A DNA stretch of 64,000 nucleotides from NCBI RefSeq assembly GCF_030435805.1, contig NC_081308.1, positions 131,856,936 through 131,920,935 on the forward strand, in the 5' to 3' direction. The stretch is from Mustela lutreola. Its lineage: Eukaryota; Chordata; Mammalia; Carnivora; Mustelidae. The notes beneath the pieces are model-generated. The model worked only from the letters and a program-made list of their open reading frames with translations. It did no database searches and was not told where the DNA came from. This document shows positions 58,623 through 64,000 of this stretch, piece after piece (the stretch's first letter is position 1; every line of letters begins with the position of its first letter). A program made the translations under genes and the position numbers.

Positions 58623-58811
58623 AAAAGATATGTATTTATTGGTCAGAGAGCAATAGAGCACACAAGCAGGCAGAGCGGCAGACAGAGGCGGAGAGAGAAG
58701 CAGGCCTCCTGCTGAGCAGAGAGCCCGATGCGGGGACTTGATCCCCGGACCCTGAGATCATGACCTGAGTGGAAGGCAGCTGCCCAACTGACTAAGCCAC
58801 CCAGGCATCCC
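58623..58811 (-). mobile_element. CAN-SINE
   Basis: Minus-strand copy from AAAAGATATGTATTTATTGG to AAGCCACCCAGGCATCCC, abutting the plus-strand copy tail to tail. Confidence 0.8.
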
Positions 58812-58814
58812 ATA

Positions 58815-58920
58815 ATGCAAGGAGCCTGCTTCCCTCTCTCTCTCTCTGCCTGCCTCTCCATCTACTTGTGATTTCTCTCTGTCAAATAAATAAATTAAAA
58901 AATCTTAAAAAAAAATTTTT
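58815..58920 (+). mobile_element. CAN-SINE 3' half
   Basis: Only the back half is present: GGAGCCTGCTTCCCTCTCTC to AAATAAATAAATTAAAAAATC. Confidence 0.75.
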
Positions 58921-59639
58921 TTAATTAAAAAAAATTTTTTTAAAAGATTTTTAAAAAGGAAGACAAGAGACCGACCCCTGCTGTCGCCTGCTGTCAGGCA
59001 AGTCCTCGTTGTCATCATCATCACAACTACAGTCCCCCTGCCACCGCCACCCCCCGCCCCCAACCCAAGCAGCGTCACTCTTTCCCCCACGCGCAGCACA
59101 GGCAGTCTCCATGTGCCACAATGGCAGATTTTCTGTTCTTGCATCTGGACTAACGGAGGACGGAGTTACAACCCAATTTGGGGGGCTTTAATTGAAGGAG
59201 CCCCACAAACCACACAGACTCGATGAAACACACACCATAAAGAACGCAGGTATGGTGCAGGAAGAACAGCGATCTCTGGGCGGGGAGAAGTCAGAGATGC
59301 GCCCTGTGATCGTTGGCAGAGGAAGTTCCTGGTGAAGCCCAATGGATACTCCTAGTTTAGGAAGCGGGACTGAAAGCCCGGGGACCCCAAGTTGGCAGGG
59401 CCAAGGATGTGGGGAGCAGTGGGTGGAGGAAAGCCTGCACATCCTCAGAGGGTCCCGCTGGAGTAAGCCGCAGACCACTGACCATCGCCAGTGCATGAGG
59501 GAACTGCCCGAGGCTGGGGTAACGACCATTTGAAGAACGGAAGGTAGTTTGTCTGGCGCTTGAGCACGACAGGACGTCACAGCTGTCCCTACCAGCCAAG
59601 AAGGCAAAGCTCACAATTCAGGAGGCATCAGACTGGCCA
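58921..59639. other. Intergenic sequence, no gene seen
   Basis: A/T-rich palindromic stretch at 58905-58960, then single-copy sequence. No frame resembles a known protein and no repeat was identified. Confidence 0.55.
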
Positions 59640-60010
59640 CCCAGAGGGTCTTGCCTCAGTAGTGATGGGGGAAAATTGACCGCTACATTGAGTTGTTCTG
59701 GTGCATAGAACAAATCTTCAAAGTAAGCTGAAAAGGATAAAACTGTTCATGGTCACATAATAGCATCTCAGACTAAAGCTCACAGATCTGTCCAGCAATA
59801 CAAAGATATACAGCACCCAAGGAAGATCATATCTGGCATCCAATCTAAAACTACCAGGCACGCAGAGAAGCAGGGAAAGTCCAACCTACAACTAGGAGAG
59901 AAATTCTTCACAAAAAGGTATCTATATTGGAAAGGAAGAAGTAAAACTGTCTTTATCCTGAGGAAACCTGATCACCTATGGAGAAAGTCCCACGACATCC
60001 ACCAAAGGAT
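59640..60010 (+). mobile_element. Old L1 fragments
   Basis: AATCTAAAACTACCAGGCAC, GCAGAGAAGCAGGGAAAGTC and CTATATTGGAAAGGAAGAAG resemble L1 5'/ORF1 and ORF2 pieces joined by deletion. Weakly supported for the left half. Confidence 0.45.
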
Positions 60011-60189
60011 TGCTGGAACCCCTGGGCTGGGCAAGCGTACAGGACGCGGTGTTTTCTAGAAAGTGCACTCCTTCGGCCGAAAAGCTCAATTGTCCCAGCA
60101 CTTGTCGTCGCTGAGCTAAGTCCTGTCAGCCACAAAGCTCTGATTCTAGTGTTTCTGGGTTCCTTGCTCTTCTCATGCAAACTATTTTT

Positions 60190-60385
60190 TTCTTACAAAT
60201 TTTATTTATTTGAGAAAGAGCGAGAGAGAGAGCACGAGCAGGGGGTAGGATGGAGGGGCAGACGCAAAGAGAGAAGCAGACCCCCGCTGAGCAGGGTCCC
60301 GATGCAGGGCTCGATCCCACAACCTCAGGATCATGACCTGAGTGGAAGGCAGATGTTTAACTGACTGAGCCACACAGGCGTCCCC
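60190..60385 (-). mobile_element. CAN-SINE
   Basis: Minus-strand copy from TTACAAATTTTATTTATTTG to GAGCCACACAGGCGTCCCC. Confidence 0.8.
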
Positions 60386-60486
60386 AGAGTAATTTTTAAA
60401 AAACTTGGCCAGAGAGCCAGTGGTGATAAGGTGGAAAACCTGTATTCTGGCAGGAGGGTGCATTTTCTGGAGAGGAATTTTACACT

Positions 60487-60675
60487 TTTTTTTTTTTTTT
60501 AAAGATTTCATTTATTTGTCAGAGAGTATGCACAAAGCAGAGGGAGCAGTGGGCAGAGGGAGAGGCAGGCTCCCCGCTGAGCAGGGAGTCTTATGCAGGG
60601 CTCCACCCCAGGACTTGGGGAGCATGACTTAAGCCAAATGCAGATGCTCAACCAACTGAGCCACCCAGGTGCCCC
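60487..60675 (-). mobile_element. CAN-SINE
   Basis: Minus-strand copy with a T15 tail, ending GAGCCACCCAGGTGCCCC. Confidence 0.82.
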
Positions 60676-60716
60676 TAATTTTGCCGTCTTGAGTCAGAGT
60701 TTCAAAAGAATAGCTG

Positions 60717-60911
60717 GGGGCGCCTGGGTGGCTCAGTGGGTTGGGCCGCAGCCTACGGCTCAGGTCATAATTTCAGGGTCCTGGGATCGAGCCCCGCATT
60801 GGGCTCTCTGCTCAGCAGAGAACCTGCTTCCCTTCCTCTCTCTGCCTGCCTCTCTGCCTACTTGTAATCTCTGTCTGTCAAATAAATAAATAAATAAATA
60901 AATAAATAAAA
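60717..60911 (+). mobile_element. CAN-SINE with expanded (AAAT)n tail
   Basis: Plus-strand young copy whose tail is a run of at least seven AAAT units. AAAAGAATAGC lies before and after it. Confidence 0.88.
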
Positions 60912-60926
60912 AAAGAATAGCCGGGC

Positions 60927-61109
60927 GGGGCACCTGGGTGGCTCAGTGGGTTAAAGCCTCTGCCTTAGGCTCAGGTCATGATCCCAGGATCCTGGGATCG
61001 AGCCCCGCATCAGGCTCTCTGCTCAACAGGGAGCCTGCCTCCCACTCTCTCTCTGCCTGCTTGTGATCTCTGTCAAATAAATAAATAAAATCTTTAAAAA
61101 AATAAAAAA
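60927..61109 (+). mobile_element. CAN-SINE
   Basis: Plus-strand young copy starting GGGGCACCTGGGTGGCTCAG in the tail target of its neighbour. Confidence 0.88.
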
Positions 61110-61111
61110 GA

Positions 61112-61325
61112 GGGCGCCTGGGTGGCTCAGTGGGTTAAGCCGCTGCCTTCGGCTCAGGTCATGATCTCAGGGTCCTGAGATCGAGGCCCGCATCGGGCTC
61201 TCTGCTCAGCAGGGAGTCTGCTTCCCTCTCTCTCTCTGCCTGCCTCTCCATCTACTTGTGATTTCTCTCTGTCAAATAAATAAATAAAATCTTTAAAAAA
61301 AAAAAAATAAAATAAAAATAAAAAA
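61112..61325 (+). mobile_element. CAN-SINE
   Basis: Plus-strand young copy starting GGGCGCCTGGGTGGCTCAG with a long mixed A-rich tail ending AAAAAAGAATAGC. Confidence 0.88.
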
Positions 61326-61341
61326 GAATAGCAGGATAGCA

Positions 61342-61515
61342 GGGCGCCTGGGTGGCTCTGTCAGTTGAGTGTCTGACTCTTGATTCTGGCTCAGGTCATG
61401 GTCTCAAGGTTGTGGGGTTGAGCCGCGCATTTGGGCTCCACACTCAGCAGCAATCTGCTTGAGATTCTGTCTCTCTCCTCCTCCAACCCCTCTCTCTCAC
61501 TAATAAAAATAGTAA
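61342..61515 (+). mobile_element. Older-type CAN-SINE
   Basis: Plus-strand copy with the TCAGTTGAGTGTCTGACTCT promoter variant, diverged from the three copies before it. Confidence 0.82.
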
Positions 61516-61559
61516 TTTTCTATTTTAATTAAAAAAAAAAGAATCTTTAGAAAAATAGT

Positions 61560-61780
61560 AATATTTAGGCACTTTCCCTCTCCCCTGGTCTGTCTCCCTC
61601 ACTTGTACTCCGAAATAAATAAATAAAATCTTAAAACAGTAAATATGCATGCCTGGGTGGCTCAGGTTATGATCCCAGGATTCTGGGCTGGAGCGCGGCA
61701 TTGGGCTGCCTTGCTCAGTGGGAAGCCTGATTCTCCCTCTGCTTGTGCTCTCTGACGAATAAAATCTTAAAAAACATAGA
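61560..61780 (+). mobile_element. Two CAN-SINE remnants
   Basis: A SINE tail at 61560-61640 (AAATAAATAAATAAAATC) and a 5'-shortened copy at 61649-61780 (GCCTGGGTGGCTCAGGTTAT to GAATAAAATCTTAAAAAAC). Confidence 0.7.
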
Positions 61781-61784
61781 AAAA

Positions 61785-62300
61785 AATAATAAACATTTAA
61801 CCAAGTAATTCTGCCTCTATTAACGTATCTTAAGGAAGCATCATACAAAGATTTTACGCCAGAGTCCCACTGACTCACCATCTCTCATTGGCAAAGCTGA
61901 AGAGAATTTAAAAGTTCAGTAATGACATGAGAACACATCTTTCATGCATGCATTCGAGAATGCACTCAGCGTTTTCAGAGAGGAAAAGTTCACATTCGGT
62001 GGGGAAAACATGCGGGGACATGTGAAACGTGCAAAATATTACCCCTTCTTCATTATTCTCCGTTTAGCATCTAAACACAAGGAGAAAACGAAGGACACAT
62101 TCCACCGAGCGGAGAGAGCCGCTGACAGCAAAGGACAGGGAAGGACAGAGAAGGACAGAAGCCGCGTGCTCCCGTTTCCTCCACTGTCTTCAGTCCGCTC
62201 TCGCGCCTCCCTATCTCCATCCCAGAACCTCCCCTCCGCTTCCCCGAGGACAAAGGGAAGACCCTCTGAAGGCGGTGCCATGGCGGAAAAGAAACCCAGA
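61785..62300. other. Intergenic spacer before LAGE3
   Basis: Single-copy sequence, no gene recognised. The right end borders the LAGE3 poly(A) region. Confidence 0.55.
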
Positions 62301-62304
62301 CAGA

Positions 62305-62540
62305 ATCGCACAGCTCAGCTCCCTTTAATGGTCTGCAGTGACTGACCGTTTAAGCGGCAAACAAAACAAAACAAAACAAAACAAAACAAAGGGGCCCTGA
62401 GTGCCCTGGGGCCGTTAGCCTCAGAGGATTAGGCCCTCCTAACACAGGGGCAGCAGGTACGACAGGAGTCCCTGTCCCGGGAAGGACGCAGTCCCCGGGG
62501 AGGGACACGATAGACTTCAGCCCCTCTCCCCAGCCCAGGC
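62305..62540 (-). other. LAGE3: LAGE3 3' UTR with ATTAAA signal
   Basis: On the minus strand ATTAAA lies at 62329-62324, about 210 bases after the TAA. It is the likely poly(A) signal, and no AATAAA was found nearby. The (GTTTT)n repeat lies within this UTR. Confidence 0.7.
62359..62390. repeat. (AAAAC)n microsatellite in LAGE3 3' UTR
   Basis: About six ACAAA/AAAAC units on the + strand, which read as (GTTTT)n in the LAGE3 transcript. Confidence 0.9.
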
Positions 62541-63072
62541 TTAGCGGGAAATGGGGGGCCCAAAGCGCCGCATGGTCCGCATCACCAGGGAAAGGTGGTC
62601 CAGGAAGTTGAGGACGGAAATTCGCAGGAGGCGAGGATCCTCAGCTCTCCAGCGGCTGAAAGGGAGCAGAAAAGACAACCGAGTTGGAGGTGGAAGCTTC
62701 TCCCCTTCCTTGCTCTGCCGCCCCCCGCCCCAAATCCAGCCCACCAACCCCGACATCCCAATGAAGGCACTTCCCTGTACCCCAGGCCAGGCTGCAGGTG
62801 CAGGCCGAGACAGCCTCCGCCACCCCTGTCCCTGGAAGTAACCGTTCATGGAGGGTCTCTGTGTGTCCAGCTGAGTGCCCCTTCCGTGGAGACCGGGCCT
62901 GCTATCGGCTACCGCTCCCACCGGGCCCCCTTCCAGAACTTACACGGCCAGGACGCTGCCGCTCACGGTGAGCTGCTTCTCGACAGCCTTTCTGTGGGGC
63001 TCGGCATCTGGGGCCAGGGACCCACAGGCGATCTCCGCCTCCAAGCAGGATGGAAAAGGGACGCAGAGGGCA
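62541..63072 (-). CDS. LAGE3: LAGE3, last two coding exons (partial gene)
   Basis: LAGE3 is the Pcc1-like subunit of the KEOPS complex, which makes the t6A modification on ANN-decoding tRNAs; human mutations cause Galloway-Mowat syndrome. On the minus strand the middle exon is 63072-62944 (ALCVPFPSCLEAEIACGSLA to EKQLTVSGSVLA) after a TCCTCCAG acceptor. The last exon is 62655-62541 (RWRAEDPRLLRISVLNFL to RFGPPISR, then TAA at 62543-62541) after a TTTCAG acceptor. Donor GTAAGT lies at 62943-62938, and phases agree (a split Val codon). The first exon, with the Gly/Ala-rich N-terminus, is not found between 63073 and 64000, so it should lie to the right of the window. Confidence 0.94.
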
Positions 63073-63359
63073 CTGGAGGAGACCAGCTTAAGGCACCATC
63101 CAAAGGATTTTGTGCCTGCCCCCCCGCCCTTCTCAGGCCCCCCTGACGAGCCCAGTCCCCTTCCAGACAGCTCCCACCTCCTTCCCCGACCTAATCACGC
63201 CCAGCCACCCGGGCCCCAGACGCCAAGCCAGGCCCATAGCCCCCCACCCCCGCTCCCCCGCAACCGGGCCATCCCCGGCTCTCCCTCCTTCCTTCCCCGA
63301 CCCGTCCCTCTAAAGCCAGGCCATTGGCACCCTGCTGGCATCTCTCTGCCGCCCCCCAC

Positions 63360-64000
63360 TCCCCCAGCCACGGGCCAGAACCCCCCAGCTTCCTCCACCC
63401 CCTCGGTGACCACTGACCCACCAACCCCGGGCTGGACTCCTCCAGCCTCCCCAACATCTCCTGTGACCAGTGTCCCCGCAGCCCTGGGCGGGACCCAGCC
63501 CCCCCCCCAGCCACTCCCCGGGTGACCACCGTCCCACCGGCCCGGGCTGGACCCTCCCAGCCGCTCCCCCGGTGGCCACGGCCCCACCAGCCCTCTGCAG
63601 CCGCTCCCCACTGACTCCTGTCCCACCAGCAATCAGGCTGGACCCCCACAGCCTCTCCACCTCCTGTGACTACTGTCCCACCAGCCCCGGGCCGGACCAC
63701 CCAGCCTGCCCCAGGGACCACTGTCCCACCAGCCCTGGGCCGGTCCCCCGCATCTGCTCCCCTGGGGACCACCGCCCCACCAGCCCTGGGCCGGAACCCC
63801 CAGCCGCGCCCCCGCTGACTACTGTCCCACCAGCCCCGGGCCTGAACCCCCAGCCTCCCCCAGTGACTACTGTCCCACCAGCCCTGGGCCAGACCTCTGC
63901 AGCCGCTCCTCCGGTGACTACTACCACACCAGCAATCGGGCTGGACTCCCACAGTCTCCACCCCCCCCCCACACCACTGTCCCACCAGCCTCGGCCAGAC
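63360..64000. repeat. Minisatellite in LAGE3 intron 1
   Basis: About 12-13 copies of a unit of roughly 50 bp, each with a TGTCCCACCAGCCCTGGGCC-like core. Core starts are near 63415, 63471, 63531, 63582, 63620, 63670, 63723, 63773, 63824, 63872, 63922 and 63979. The array continues past the window edge. Two units carry an AGCAATC variant (63620 and 63922), about 300 bp apart. Confidence 0.88.

Noticed and set aside
60717-61780. Regularly spaced repeats resembling an array
   Set aside because: They are tandemly inserted SINEs of about 190 bp with poly(A) tails, not a CRISPR-type or other designed array.
63191-63985. 264-codon minus-strand open frame with VVTGGAAGG-type repeats
   Set aside because: This is the translated LAGE3-intron minisatellite; the repeat explains its openness.

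Overview
This window is mammalian nuclear DNA from a caniform carnivore, most likely a mustelid (ferret, mink or weasel group). The main clue is the very abundant tRNA-Lys-derived CAN-SINEs. They start with GGGCGCCTGGGTGGCTCAG on one strand and end with a CTTGTGATCTCTCTCTGTC-type tail followed by AAATAAATAAAATCTT. The host genes have carnivore-like exon sequences with human-like exon phases. Order and orientation match the gene-dense human Xq28 block: TAFAZZIN (last two coding exons), ATP6AP1, GDI1, FAM50A and PLXNA3 on the + strand, then LAGE3 (last two coding exons) on the - strand. The species assignment is inference; the gene order is read directly from translated exons.

Layout: 1-1290 is the 3' end of TAFAZZIN. 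1290-9215 is intergenic and rich in SINE and LTR fossils. ATP6AP1 runs from a CpG island at about 9.2-9.8 kb to a poly(A) signal at 17262. GDI1 starts from a CpG island only tens to hundreds of bases later and ends at 23924. FAM50A starts at a CpG island at about 24.5-25.0 kb, with a pure (GCC)15 tract directly before its ATG, and ends at 30587. From 30.6 to 41.1 kb is an intergenic repeat graveyard of L1 pieces, MaLR LTR and stacked SINEs. The PLXNA3 CpG island lies at about 41.1-41.9 kb, with 32 coding exons from 43573 to 56092. 56.1-62.3 kb holds the PLXNA3 3' UTR and a second SINE cluster. LAGE3 converges from the right, and its first intron contains a minisatellite that runs off the window.

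Reconstructed proteins: ATP6AP1 464 aa, GDI1 447 aa, FAM50A 337 aa and PLXNA3 1872 aa. All exons join in phase with GT-AG introns and no disabling change was seen. The genes are housekeeping or neuronal: cardiolipin remodelling, V-ATPase assembly, Rab recycling, a nuclear splicing-linked factor, a semaphorin receptor and a KEOPS tRNA-modification subunit. They share a neighbourhood rather than a pathway.

No undescribed system was found. The observations most worth a second look are: a 32-bp exact copy of the ATP6AP1 transmembrane-coding sequence inside one of its own introns; a minisatellite directly after a weak PLXNA3 splice donor; the LAGE3-intron minisatellite with signs of higher-order structure; the (GCC)15 tract at the FAM50A start codon; and several sites where SINEs were inserted repeatedly into the same target.
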